DNA of 64,000 nucleotides, from NCBI GenBank assembly GCA_001792895.1, contig MARA01000003.1, forward strand, positions 1,302,001-1,366,000, read 5' to 3'. Below are positions 19,551-31,541 of this stretch, piece after piece. The notes beneath the pieces were generated by a model. That model saw nothing but the letters and a program-made list of their open reading frames with translations, was not told the origin of the DNA and did not search any database. Each line of letters starts with the position of its first letter. Within the stretch, counting starts at the first letter, position 1. This DNA comes from Lentinus brumalis. Taxonomy: Eukaryota > Basidiomycota > Agaricomycetes > Polyporales > Polyporaceae. Position numbers and translations under genes: made by a program.

Positions 19551-22162
19551 TCACTTCGTGAAAACTGTCCAGCGCCACTTATTAGTATGAGAAACGAGAG
19601 CACGCATCCCAAAATCCAATCCGTACGTACTTGACACGACATCATCGTCCGCGACATGGTGGTTGAGCCCGACCTTCTGGGCGTGCGGGTTGAACTTCGA
19701 GGACTTGCCCTGATCCTGCTGTCAGAACACATTCATTCGACACAATTTCCCTTCGCGCTTACCCTGAACGAGGCAGGTGTCAGCAGGTAGCCACAAGGAG
19801 ATAGAGGCGTCTCTGTGCTCACCAGACTAGAGCGTACCGGAAGTTGGCCGCCAGAGACCGATGAATACCGTTGCAGACGCCCTGCGAGCCATCAGATACG
19901 CCCATTTCAAGTCCCTCAGGCGCAGTGCAAGAACACAACATACCTCCACTGAAGCCCCCTTGCGTAAGCAGATAGGGTCCGATAGATCGGGGTGTGCGCC
20001 CCGTTTCTTGGTGTACACCTTGACGAGGTCGAGTTCATTCCACATGCGCTCGATGAGGTAGTCCAGGCTATTTTTGCACCTAGGTCAACTTCGGCTTCCA
20101 ATCCACCAGTAGCAAGACATACTTGAGGCCAAGTTCGCAGCTAATGACCACCGTGTGGTCTTCCCGTGCCAGCTTGTCCATTTGCTCGAGGCTGATGGCG
20201 TCAATCTTGTTATACACATCTGCATCCAGGAACTTGAGTGCAATCCGGCAGCATACAGGCCGGGGTCCTTACACAGGCACGGGACGTATTTGCGCGTTCC
20301 TACAGGGCACGCAACATATGAGCCACGGCACTCCGCCCAACGGCCACGTATCGGAACGTACCAATTAATACATCTATAAATTCGTCGGTGGTGATCTGAG
20401 CCCGGGGCATGTTAGCTGCGAGATTTGTTGCGAGCCAGGACAGAACCTACGTCTTCCCGGATCATTACGTCGCAGTTGTGCAGCTTGTCTGCACCCCAGC
20501 CGATGGTGAGCCACTGACCGCATGGTCATCTGCTGAATCCACTCACAGCTGGCCAGGATAGACCGGATGGTCTTCTCATCTGTCTTGGTTAACGGCACCG
20601 TCTTGTTGATCTAGAACGTTTATGAATATATTTGTCGCAGGCTACCTCAACGACAATCTCACCGTAATCTGCGCATATGAAGCGGTCAATTAAAAACAAG
20701 GGGCACGATTACGGCACAGCACCTACCCCTCCGGTGGTCTTGCGCTTGAACACGACGTCCGGCCTCTTCTTGTTCAGACGGATGCCGACGGCGTCGAGCT
20801 CAATCTCCAGCAAGCGCCGCTGCTCCTCCGACTTGGTTGCGTCTAGCATGATCAGGATAAGATCGGCCGTTTTGGCTGTGGCCACGACTTGTCGCCCGCG
20901 TCCACGACCTTGACTGGCGCCTTCGACGATACCTGGCAAATCGAGCAGCTGTATGCGCGCGCCTTCGTATTCCAAGACTCCAGGAATAGCCTGACAGCAG
21001 TGGCAGCATGAGGTACCAAGTACGTAAAGACTAGATGGCAGACATACGGTGAGGGTCGTGAATTCATACGCCGCAGACTCGGAGACAGTGTGTGTGCATT
21101 TGCTGAGAAGCGTGGACTAGTGCGACGGAGTCAGCTCTTTCAGACAAGGAGATCGCGGCGCCGGCCTTCTCGTTCGAACTAACCTTGCCCACTGAAGGGA
21201 AGCCGATGAGAGCTACTCTAGCGTCACCGGATTTCTGCACGTCAAACCCGGTGCCGGCTCCGCCAGACTTGCTGGTCGGCTCGAGCAATTGTGCGCGGTA
21301 TCGAGCGAGTTTGGCTTTGAGAAGACCAAGATGATATTCTGTCGCCTACTTCGCTCTTGATGAGCGCACTGGACAAGAGGGATTGCGATTGTTCCTCACC
21401 TTATTCTTCTGCGCTGTTCATGAAGCATGCGCTAAGCTCTAGCTCCTGGAAGCCGAAGCTGCGTAAGACACTCACTCCTTGCCATCTCCTCTGGACCCAA
21501 AAGTATGTGAGTATGATCACCGTATTTGAGGCACAAACGAGGCGGTCGATGTACGAAGATCCATAGCAAGATTTCGCGACGAGTAGTGTAGTTGGATCGC
21601 GAGTTCGTTCAAGCTACCTATAGCGCCAGGCGGGGTTGTTGACCAACGCCTCGCTCGATAGATCACACGCAGGTATACGCCAGCTCGAGGAGGTGGTCGA
21701 AGGGATAATGTGCACTTGAACGAGGGACACGGCCAGCGTCATAACTGTAGTACAGACATCATGTCAACAGATGCTCAGGAGGAGGTAACTTAAGCACAAG
21801 AAGCACTCACCAATGTAATCTGGAGGCACGACCTGCTTTAGCCCCCAGCATCCAAGACTGAGTTCGACTGGTTGTCCCCCGAGTGCACAATGCCCCTAAG
21901 TGTGCTCCAATATCCCCGTGAAGCGAGCTTCGCGCATACTACCGAGGTCCAAGGGCCTGGGTCATCAGTGGAGCGACTGAATTCCAAGCCGTCACCATAT
22001 AATGGTGAGGCCGGCCGAGCAGCGAGATATGCTCGCTAACGATCCCCGCCATGTTTACCGCTGAGAGACTGGCTCACCCTCTATCTCCTTGATCTGCGCG
22101 AAGGACATCAGCCACAGCGCGTTTTGGGACCACGCTGCACGCACCTTCTCGACGATACCCAT
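19551..22162 (-). CDS. RBG1: DRG1/Rbg1 developmentally regulated GTP-binding protein
   Basis: TRAFAC-class Obg-like GTPase that, with a DFRP partner, binds ribosomes and helps translation through difficult stretches. The spliced product (about 365-370 residues) matches the family from end to end. It begins MGIVEKIKEIEEEMARTQKN and [20 protein letters not shown]. The G1 motif is GFPSVGKSTLLS, G3 lies in [21 protein letters not shown]4 in [13 protein letters not shown] and G5 in VVISCELGL. The TGS-like C-terminus has [39 protein letters not shown] and [17 protein letters not shown]. My model needs about 18 exons. Several are tiny: 22145-22162 (18 nt), 22078-22093 (16), 21476-21490 (15), 21400-21413 (14), 20663-20668 (6), 19763 (1) and 19551-19564 (14). 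Intron 2 is 587 bp, about ten times the local norm. The gene is divergent from SSK2 across 217 bp. Confidence 0.9.
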
Positions 22163-22379
22163 CTTGTCCTATGTCTCCTGCTGGCACTCTGTCCTAAGGT
22201 GATTTTGTACGAGCTTGTAACCTGGGAAGTTCTCGGACGTCGACACAGATGAAGAGGTAGAAAAGCAGGTCAAGAGCTCGTTGACGCTCGCGGCAAGGGG
22301 CGGCGGCTCGTCGAAGTCCGGGGTATGCATCATCCTCAGTGTGGTCATTTTGCCTCCTCCCCCCATCCCACACCTTCTC
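22163..22379. promoter_or_regulatory. Compact divergent promoter RBG1 / SSK2
   Basis: Only 217 bp separate the two start codons, so both promoters and 5' UTRs share this space. It is CT-rich toward the SSK2 ATG (about 22346-22372). No specific factor site could be assigned. Confidence 0.5.
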
Positions 22380-25300
22380 ATGCCCACCAAACGCCACCAA
22401 CCGACTCTATTTACTCATCCCGAGCACGACGCTGATGACGAAGACGAGGAAACCTGGCAGTCCAGCTCGCGGACGCACCAGTACACTACCTCCACCGTGC
22501 ATTCCGGCAGTCTGAAGAGAACCAAGACCAGACAACGGAGCGCGTTCTCGCCCAATTCCACAAATCCAAACATTCCAACCACGCCAGGCGCTGCGAGCCC
22601 ACCCCCTCCATTACGCTCAAACTACACCAACATCTACAACCAGTTCGTGCGGCGGTATAGGACCGGACAGAACATTGATGACGACCCTCGGAACGACCCC
22701 GAGACGCACTACTACCAGCGCGGCTTTGGTCAGCTACTTGAGGGGCCCGACAGCGATGACGAGGATCTGCGCGGAGGTACAGGGATGGGTGAGCCTTCTG
22801 ACCGCATGTCCGCCCTCATGCTCGATGCCGAGCCCATCGAACCGCGAACACTGGAGGAAAGGGAGCGACTGGAATGGCAGACGATGCTTGCGTCTGTCCT
22901 AGCCGGCGACGTGCTCAAGTCTGAAAACACGCGGATAGCTGTCGCTCTGAACTCGTCCTCAGAGGAGGAGAACAACCCTCGCGCGGGCATCTGGCTCGGC
23001 ATTCGTGCGCGGTTCCACGGCCGGTCGTTGGAGGAGGAGCGAAGGAAGCTTGAGGAGCGGCGACTACGGACGGTCGATTCTGTCATTAAGGAGATCTTGA
23101 ACTTCCGCGTTCAGGACCCTCCCCCGGGCTCACCGGAGAGCCGCGAGACATACGCGCTTCAGCAAGTGAACGCGGTTTTGCGCCGACTAGAGATTGCACA
23201 CTCCCTATACCCCAGTCTACGCACATTCTACCTAGACTACCCCACGGCCACAGAGGTCGAGTTCCAGTCGCGTTGCGACACTTTGAACACCTGGTCCACC
23301 GTCATCACATCTCTCCGGCAGCTTCTGGGCACCCTGCGGAAATGGACTGGAAGCGAAACCATGGACGTTACCCAGCCGACGTCGAATCCGCCGACTCCAA
23401 GCGCGCATCATGGTGATGCTCCTCCCAGCACTAGCACTGGTAGTACCTTTGTTGAGAGGTTACTCAAGGAGGAGAGTGTCCAGCGGCAGTTTGAGAAGGG
23501 CTCCATGACCACTATCCATGCACTCGTCGGCACTACTCGCGACGCACACGTCAACTTAGCACCTATGTTCAGGAAGATGAATCTCCCTTCCTTTGAACAG
23601 GAGCTGGTACCCCTTGTCTCTTTCTTGACTGACCTCGCGCAGGCTGTCTTGCGTGTGCGCTTGGCGTACGCGCAGAAGCTGAAGAACCCGGACGTCCTCA
23701 TTATTGACCAGATGACGGACGATCTGAAAGTCAAGATCGGCTTTGCATGTACACTGAAGAGGCAGTACGAGGCTTTCTTGGTTCCCGATCCTGACGGGAA
23801 TTGGAAACTCCCTCCGTGCATCAGCCCTGACTACGACTCTACGATCCTCGAGGCCTTGACGTTCTTCTTCAAGCTGATCCATTGGAAGCTGAAGAGCGGA
23901 GCGAAAGGCATTCACTTCAAGGAGACGGACGTCATCGAGACGCAGTGGGCTACATTCAGCGATGTCAGTCTCACCATTCCCGGAGGTGCTTCTCTGGTTG
24001 CCGAGCAACTCTGGTATGTACCTTCCGAGCCATGCCCTGAGCAATATACTGAACTCCATCTCAGCGCGCTCACAAACAAGCTCATTGTTCGGGTGACGAA
24101 CTACTTTGATACTTCGACCCGCGTTCCCGGTATGACTGACGGTCCTCTATCTGAGGCTCTGTCCGAGCGCGTCCGCAAGACCCTCCGGGCGAACGGGCTT
24201 GATCGGCAAGGGCTGCAGGCTATGCAGCAGTCTCTCACCACCGGTGCCCAGCCTACAAACGCAGGTGCCATTCCGAAGGAGCGTCTGGTTGGATGGTATA
24301 GCAAGGTCCTAGAGGGCGTTAAACAACGATCGCGGAAGTTGCAGCGTCTGGCACGGTATGTCGTTGGGTCCCTGCTGCGTGGTGGATGAACTAACCCCTC
24401 CCCATGCTTGGTATCATAGTGTCCTATCACATCGGTTCTGCGATTCAGCGGAGTACGACATCGAGGACGTAAACATCGACCTCTTCATCGCGACGCTGGT
24501 CGAATCCGATCACTTTCTCGTGTACACGCAGAGCTTCGAGGAGGATGGTACCTATATTGTGGCGCCCCCGTCGCTCCGTGACCACCCAGATGAAATCCGA
24601 CGGCTCCTCGTTGATGCGTTTCATGTACACGAAAGCGACGAGAGCAGCTGGCTCATGGAGAACGGCGACGCGGAACCCATATTCATTGACGACGCCCAGT
24701 ATCTCCTCGTTCTCTCACCACGGACACGCTTTCTCTGGAATGGGCTCGTGCTCATGTTGCAGCTTCCCAAGGTCGACCTACAACTCGAGGACAACCGGGT
24801 ACGCCTCATCGCCGACGGTTCACAGCATAGGTTGGCGTCCGCGAAAAGAATGTTCGCCGAACTCTTCATGCCGACAGAGGACGAGGAGACCGGGGAGCAG
24901 ATTGAGCCTGTGATACCACCATTGACATGTCTAGTGGAGCAACAAGCCCACTTGCCCTCGGTGAACCGCGAGCTGCGTAAGATCACGCGCGCCACCAATC
25001 GTCTAGCGGAGTCCATCGTGGAGTCCATACACTATGTACGGCAACAGTTGCAAGATACGACCAACTATCAAGAACTCCTAGAAAACTGGTACGTATTCGC
25101 GTCCGACCACGGGGCGCATGTACAGAAACACATGGACGCCGCGACACTGCTCAAGTACAATCAATCGCTCATCAAGCTCGCCATCTCGTGGGTGTCGTTC
25201 ATTTGCGACGATTGCGACCCAAATGACCGCAAGACGTTCCGATGGGCCGTCACCGCGCTCGAGTTCACGCTCCATCGGACACGCCGGAATAACATCCTCC

Positions 25301-27001
25301 ACCTCCCCGACAGTCAGTTCGAAATGCTCCGCCAGAAAGTTGCGAGCTGTATGACTCTGCTCATCAGTCACTTCGACATCCTGGGTGCGCGGTCGGCCCT
25401 GGACGCGAAGAGGGAGAAGGAGCGGCAGGAGGAGTTGTTGCGGCAGCAGGCATCCCACCGGCGGTCCGATGAAGACGAGGAGGAGGCTGCGTTCCAGGAG
25501 ACACCGGGCACGGATTCGGTCTTGGCCTACGCGGACCCGGCACTGCGTGCGTTCTGGGAGAAATCAGCTGTCCTTGCGCGAGAGATCGACGAGCAACGAG
25601 CACAGATAGGCACCGAATACCACATCATCGGACGTGTTCTCGACGAGCGCGTGCTGGTCGACCGCTCGGTTGTCTTCCTTGCAGGCTCGGCGTCGAATGT
25701 CTCCATCCGGTGGCAGCAGCGGAGATTCATCGGCGCAGGGTCCTTCGGCTCCGTGTACCTCGCTATCAACCTCGACTCGAACACACTTATGGCCGTCAAG
25801 GAGATCAAGTTCCAGGAGACAGCAGGCCTCACCAACTTGTACTCGTACATCCGCGACGAACTGCAGGTCATGGAGATGCTCCACCATCCCAACGTGGTCG
25901 AGTACTACGGCATCGAAGTTCACCGGGACAAGGTCTACATCTTCGAGGAGTACTGTCAGGGCGGAAGCTTGGCGGCGCTATTGGAGCATGGTCGGATCGA
26001 GGACGAAGGTATCTTGCAGGTATACACGCTGCAGATGCTGGAAGGCCTCGCCTACCTGCACTCGCAAAGCGTTGTTCATCGAGACATCAAGCCAGACAGT
26101 GAGTTCCGTTCGACCTGTGATTGGGTACCCGTTCACTGACGAGATGTCGTAACAAGACATCCTCCTCGACCATATGGGCGTTATCAAGTACGTAGATTTC
26201 GGCGCTGCGAAGATTATCGCGAAGAACCAGCGGACAATGCAGCGCACACGACGCATCCCAGAAACACCAGCACCCGCATTGCCGAACCCTGACGCACCTG
26301 CACCAGGCAGCGGCCAGTTCGGCGTGAACAACAGCCTGACTGGAACGCCCATGTACATGTCCCCGAGGTCATCCGGAACAACAAGCGCGGACGCCACGGC
26401 GCGATGGACATCTGGTCTTTGGGCTGTGTCGTCCTCGAGTGTGCAACCGGACGCAAGCCCTGGAGCAACCTGGACAACGAATGGTCAGTAATCTCTTGGC
26501 CGTCTTGGGTTTCGCGCATGACATTGACTGCGCGCTTTTCTTGACACCAGGGCGATCATGTTCCACATCGGTGTCGCGACACAACATCCACCCTTGCCGG
26601 ACCCTGGACAGCTGAGCGAGTTGGGCATCGACTTTATCCGGCAATGCCTCACCATCGACCCGGTGCAGCGGCCCACCGCCATCGAGCTCATGGACCACCC
26701 ATGGATGCTCGAATTCCGCGAGAAGCTGCACAGCTACGAAGAAGCCGAGAAGATGGTCGACGGAAGCAGCCCAACCATCCCGTCTGAGAGCAGCTTCGAG
26801 AACGCCACAGTCGCGCGTCAGGCTGTTATCATGCAGGAGCAGGAGCGCATGCAGGCGATCTCACCCGACATGTCCCCATTCGAGACATCTGGATCCTCTA
26901 GCGACTCTTCACCCGGGACACAGAGCGTCCTTGACCCAATGTTTAGCAACACTTCCAGATCTTTGAATGGGGGTTCGTCCCCAGACCCAGTTAGTTCGTG
27001 A
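22380..27001 (+). CDS. SSK2: Ssk2/Wis4-type MAPKKK of the HOG pathway, with apparent 1-nt deletion
   Basis: MAPKK kinase that activates Pbs2/Hog1-type stress signalling. The first in-frame ATG is at 22380 (MPTKRHQPTLFTHPEHDADD). A long regulatory region precedes the kinase domain, with introns at about 24356-24419, 26101-26156 and 26485-26551. Kinase motifs seen: FIGAGSFGSVYLAINLDS (G loop), MAVKEIKF (catalytic Lys), SVVHRDIKPDN then ILLD across an intron, YVDFGAAKII (DFG), and LTGTPMYMSP. The expected EVIRN, HGAMDIWSLGCVVLECATGR and KPWSNLDNEW are present but in another frame. At 26360-26367 the sequence is T-CCCC-GAG where TCNCCNGAG is needed, so one base is missing in the APE motif (subdomain VIII). 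As written, translation would stop near 26491 and lose subdomains VIII-XI. This may be a sequencing error or a real lesion. Confidence 0.85.
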
Positions 27002-27516
27002 CACTTTTGCGCCCGGACGTTGTCCGTTGTCCGTTGTCCTCGTCTTGTGTAGCCTAAGATTCCCCTTGTCGTCTCATATATCATCTGCCCACCAACGCTT
27101 TCTGTGCTATGTTAGCTCGCCGCGCTCGATTTCCCTTCCGTCTCCCCCCACACACGGTCACCATTGCTTGACTCACAGTCCATGTACCTCTTGTATTCCA
27201 ATGTTGATATACGTTCCTTCCCGCACTAATCTCGAGCTCGAGCGCGTCGCATGCATGTACTACTAGTAGCACACAGAGCAAGGAGCTGAATTGGATCTAC
27301 AGTAATACACGCAACAGCAGCAAAGGGGAGGGACCACCCGGTGATCGGTCAAGAAGTTGTACATGTGTGAGTGTTGTGAGGTATGCGGTGTCAAAAAATG
27401 CGGGTAATCAAAGAAGAATACATGCACCTTGAGCTCGGTAGGTATGCGGTGGTCAACGTCGCGTCGCGGCGTGCGGTCAAGCTCCAATCCAGCTCAAGCC
27501 CTCCAGAAAACGGCAT
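27002..27516. other. Convergent intergenic region
   Basis: 3' UTR space of SSK2 (plus) and the polytopic membrane protein (minus). It is AT-richer than its surroundings and pyrimidine-rich at 27010-27190, as expected of untranslated sequence. No gene or repeat recognised. Confidence 0.5.
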
Positions 27517-30183
27517 CTACTCGATGACCCAGCGCTTACTCCGACCGGAGCCAGCAGAGTTCTGCGACCCGGCGCTGTTCGTCGAGAATGTACTCTGCTG
27601 GCTGGCCCGGCTCGTCTGCCGGCTGAGCGACGTCGGGGACGGCGACCCGGCGCTGAGCGAGGGCTCCGTGTTCGTCGGCGTCACGAAGGGGTTCGTGTCC
27701 GAGGAGAGCGTCGTGCCCGAGTAGAAGCGCGGGCCCATGTTGCGCGGAGGGCTGAAGCGCATCTGCGACGGGGGCGGGACCTCCTGCCCGGAGCCGAACG
27801 TGACCGAGTACGACGGGATGGAGTCGTCGTTGGATGGGAACGCGAACTTCTCAGAGTCGTACGTCTTCTCGACGGGCGAGTTGTATTCCGAGTCGGTGAG
27901 CTCCTCCTGTGCGTTGACTACGTGCGAAACGGGGTCAGTCTCGGGTAAGAGAGCGAGGCGCCCACAGACAGATACGCACGGTAACGCGTGAGGCCCTTGC
28001 CAAAGTTGATGCGGCAGACGATGCCGAGGATGAGCGTCGTGAGGGTCAACAGGACGGCGGCGGTCGTCATGAGGCTGAAGAACAGCCATGTCGCGTACGT
28101 CCAGCGGAAGGTCGCCGCAACGAACATGGTCGCCCATCCGACGAGGATGAGGGCCGCGACGGCAAGGAAGCCCATCATGGGGATCCTGTACTCCTTGCGG
28201 ACAGAGATCCAGCCCTATTATGACATAGGAACAATCAGCAATGTTGAACATGCAGTGAGTGCCTGTACGAACCGTCGAGAGCCAGGGGATGAGCAGCTGA
28301 TGGGGAGGCGATCAGCGGGCGAGTAGTATGATGAACAGGCTGACAACACATACCGCCAACACCGTGATCATGACTGCCTTGAAGACATGGGGCTCCTGGG
28401 TCAGACGGCCAATATTGCCGTTGGAGACCTGATCGATCCACAGCGCCGCCGACGCGCCGACGAAGAACAGCGACAATTGAATCGAGATGGACATCATCAA
28501 GACCAAGTTGTAGACACGGTTGATCGTGCGCGACGCGCCGACACGCTTGAACGTCTGCCAGCCGAATGTCTGTCGAATGATATGAGTATGAACTCGAGGC
28601 TGATAGAAAACTGTCAGTGTACCTTCATGAGCCTCCAGCTGAGAAACACAGAGACGAGCAAGGCAAAGCAGTTGAGGGCCAAGCTCGGAATCTCCGCGTT
28701 CGAACGGTCCTTCCAGTAGTCGGGGAGCAAGTTGACACCGCATGCGCCCTGGGTCGTCAGGGCAGTGAACTTGCGGTGGAACACCTCAGTGTTGAACTGG
28801 ACGACGGTGAGCGACATATGGCCGGAAGTGAAATGCGGACTTACAATCTGGAAGCCGCCCCACGCAGTCGCGAGGATATGCGTGAGCAGTGAAGCGACGC
28901 TGTGCGTAAGTCAGTTTCAAGGCCCAATGAATAGTTAAAATCTCCGCTAACTCACATGTGAGGAATAGACTCGTTCAACAGTGCGACAAGGGACATTCCC
29001 AGGAGCCAGATCTGGAAAGCGATGAAAGCAATATCTTCCCGCTTTGTGTTCTCGACGCTAAAAGCACGTGAATATATGCGTCACACACGAAGTGAAGCGA
29101 CATACCTGTCAACGGGCCAGTTGAGAGCGTACAGGCACTTGCGCGGCAAATCGACCTCGAACTTGCCACCGAGGCCCTGGAGGTTCACCCTCGAGGTGCC
29201 GTTCAGGGCAAGCCGGATCTTGGTCTCGGGGAGGACAATGTCCCGCTTGTGAGGCGTAGCGGCATCCTCTTCCTCGTCATCTGACTCCTCACCAATGTCA
29301 CTCTCGTCGTCGCTCTCATCATCGCTCTCACTGTCACTGGCATCCTGGATGTCCACCTTGGGGGTGGTAGTGGGAGCAGCGGTGATTGTGAGGGTGCTGA
29401 GAGCACCGGTCGCGGTAGTTTCAATGACCGACTTGGTGACGGTGATGACCCGCACAGGCTTGGAAGATACAGAGGTAGCGGAAGAGGAGCGAACAGTCGA
29501 CGCAGAGGATACAGTGGTAGACGAAACGACGGACGAAGAAGGAGCGAATGACGACGAAGCAGCAGCGGATGCCAACGACGTAGCAGAAGAGAAGCTCGTT
29601 GCCGAGGAGAGGATGGAAGTGGTAGCGGATGCGACTGCCCCGCTTGAGGATATGGATGTGTTAGCCGCATAGTTAACGGTGTCCGGCAGCGGAGTCGCCA
29701 TCGTGTGACCGTCCCATACGACAGTACACGAGCTCGCGTCCAACGAGTTCGGGACCTTGTCGCACATGCGGAGGTCCGTACCGTAGACAGCGAAGCCAGG
29801 GTCGGTAGCATTGCCTTCCACGATCAGACCTCCAAGGAACTTGGCGGCATCCGCGTTTGCGACAAAGGCCTGCACCTGGAAGACCACCTGGACGATACAG
29901 TGCAGGACCGAGAAGATGAAGTAGATCTTGGTGAGCCGGGAGAAGGTGACGCGATCCCACTGTATAAGACGCATTCAGCATGCTATTCCCGCAGTGGCAC
30001 TGGTACTGAGCTGCGGGATCGGCGACGGAGGTGGGCGCAAGGGTACGCGCAGAGAGATGCTGCGACCGTTGGAATATGACCCGCGTCTCCGAGCTTGAGT
30101 ACGCAGTGCATATGAATTGGAGTACTCACGAAAAGCTTCAAGCCATGGACGACCGGGATGTGGGGGAGAGCAGGCATACGCAT
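27517..30183 (-). CDS. Polytopic membrane protein with Ser/Thr-rich lumenal domain, function unknown
   Basis: I do not recognise the family. The best start is MRMPALPHIPVVHGLKLF (ATG at 30181-30183), spliced to WDRVTFSRLTKIYFIFSVLH. The first TM segment is IYFIFSVLHCIVQVVFQVQA. A lumenal region follows with a probable disulfide pair (RMCDKV...ASSCTVVWDG). It has a long Ser/Ala/Thr-rich stretch (about 29450-29660) likely to be O-glycosylated, an acidic Asp/Glu/Ser run (about 29270-29345) and KRDIVLPETKIRLALNGTSR. About seven more TM segments follow, including FIAFQIWLLGMSLVALLN, LALNCFALLVSVFLSWRL, IQLSLFFVGASAALW, VMITVLALLIPWLSTGWISV, MGFLAVAALILVGWATMFVA and MTTAAVLLTLTTLILGIVC. The cytosolic tail of about 150 residues is Ser/Pro/Thr-rich and ends SKRWVIE, stop 27517-27519. 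Receptor-like or channel-like roles are possible, but nothing in the sequence decides between them. Confidence 0.75.
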
Positions 30184-31541
30184 TGTGAATAGCTCTATGT
30201 ACGCGGTGTGAGCTGCCGTCGAGCAGCGCCATGGTATGTTTGGGAAATGACGCACCAAGCCTTGTCGAGTCTGGAAACCTTGGCAGAAGATCGAGATGCC
30301 GCTAGGGCAGAGAAAGCGACGTGAAGCCCAGCCAGTGCAACTTCAAGAATGTCGGTAACGGAAAGCAACGACGGACCCGCCCGCCGGCTGCGATCCTGAG
30401 AAAGATGGAGAGGAGGGGAAGGGGAGGAGGAGGAGGGAGTGGTGGTGGTAGGAACCAAGGAGTCCTGGTGTCCAGAGACCTGCGAGCGAGCCCTTGCCTA
30501 ACATACTCAGCTGGCCGATCCGCCCGGCGTCTGCGCTGTCCGTCAATCAGGCATTTACTCTCCGTCTCCATGGGCAACCGCCTGCAGGCAACCACCTCTG
30601 CCGCTCCTCCCGCCGCAAAAGCCCTCACTTCCGCTCCGCTTCTCCACAAAATGCGTTCGGGGTGCTCGTATGCGCACGCCTCAATACTCAGCCTGTCTTC
30701 GCGACCTAATCATACTACGACTTGAGCACTGAGCAAACAACGCTCTCGTCCGGGTTGCCAACAGTTGCACAAAGTCACAATCGCAGATATCCTCTGGCAG
30801 TGCATCTGGCCCGTCCGGACCTCGCTCTGGACACGTCGCCGACACCCACACCGTCACCGTTCCTCTATACCCTGCACCGCAGTCGCACTGGCCCAGGAGG
30901 AGTGTACCTTCCGACAGCCCGTGGTTGCCGGCACGATGTTATTTTGGTCCCCGTAAGCGTGCGTGCAATACGCGGGTCTTCGAGGAACCAGGGTGCGTCC
31001 ATATATTATTCAATGATGACAACACAATCATCCTCCAATGATCGTCACATACCGGGCTCTAGTCCCCTCTGCGCAGCATGATCGCACTGCAAGGACTTGC
31101 AAGGACAACGAACACAAGTGACAACGGACTATAAGCACAATGCCATCGTGATGCTGCTTCAGCCCTGTAACCGCCAAGTCGCACGATCGTGCTGTCAGTG
31201 TATGCTGCGCCACCAGGGAATTGATCGACTCACGGGTTTATCGCAGCTTACGCCCGTCAGCAACATCCTCGTACATCTTCGTACATAAGACGGAACACTA
31301 CCACTCTATGTACGAGATCGTTACCTGGGACTGCATGAGTGAGACTACTGCTCCCCAGCTTGATATGTCCCACAAGGCTACTTAGGTTGTACCTCTACAA
31401 TCAGTTCATGGGGGGGGGGGGGGGTATTTGCCATGCATCCAACAAGGATGAAAACAGACCCAGTTACAAGCCGCAGTCCGCTTGGCATGTTAATACAACT
31501 CGAGCGTGCATCTTCTCATGAACAGCTCCGACGGAAACGAC
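30184..31541. other. 1.36-kb intergenic region
   Basis: Upstream of the membrane protein gene and downstream of TFC3 (both minus). It has purine-rich sequence at 30405-30460 and an unbroken run of 15 G at 31410-31424. Short ORFs are present but none is convincing. No tRNA or repeat was recognised. Confidence 0.5.
31410..31424 (+). repeat. G15 homopolymer
   Basis: Fifteen consecutive G residues about 120 bp beyond the TFC3 stop codon. Its exact length in the assembly should be treated as uncertain. Confidence 0.9.

Noticed and set aside
21491..22077. C/D-box snoRNA in DRG1 intron 2
   Set aside because: A C-box-like TGATGA is present, but no D box with terminal stem pairing occurs at 60-120 nt.
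19551..22162. DRG1 as a pseudogene because of many broken frames
   Set aside because: Every break is resolved by canonical splice sites with good branch points, and the joined protein is full length and conserved.
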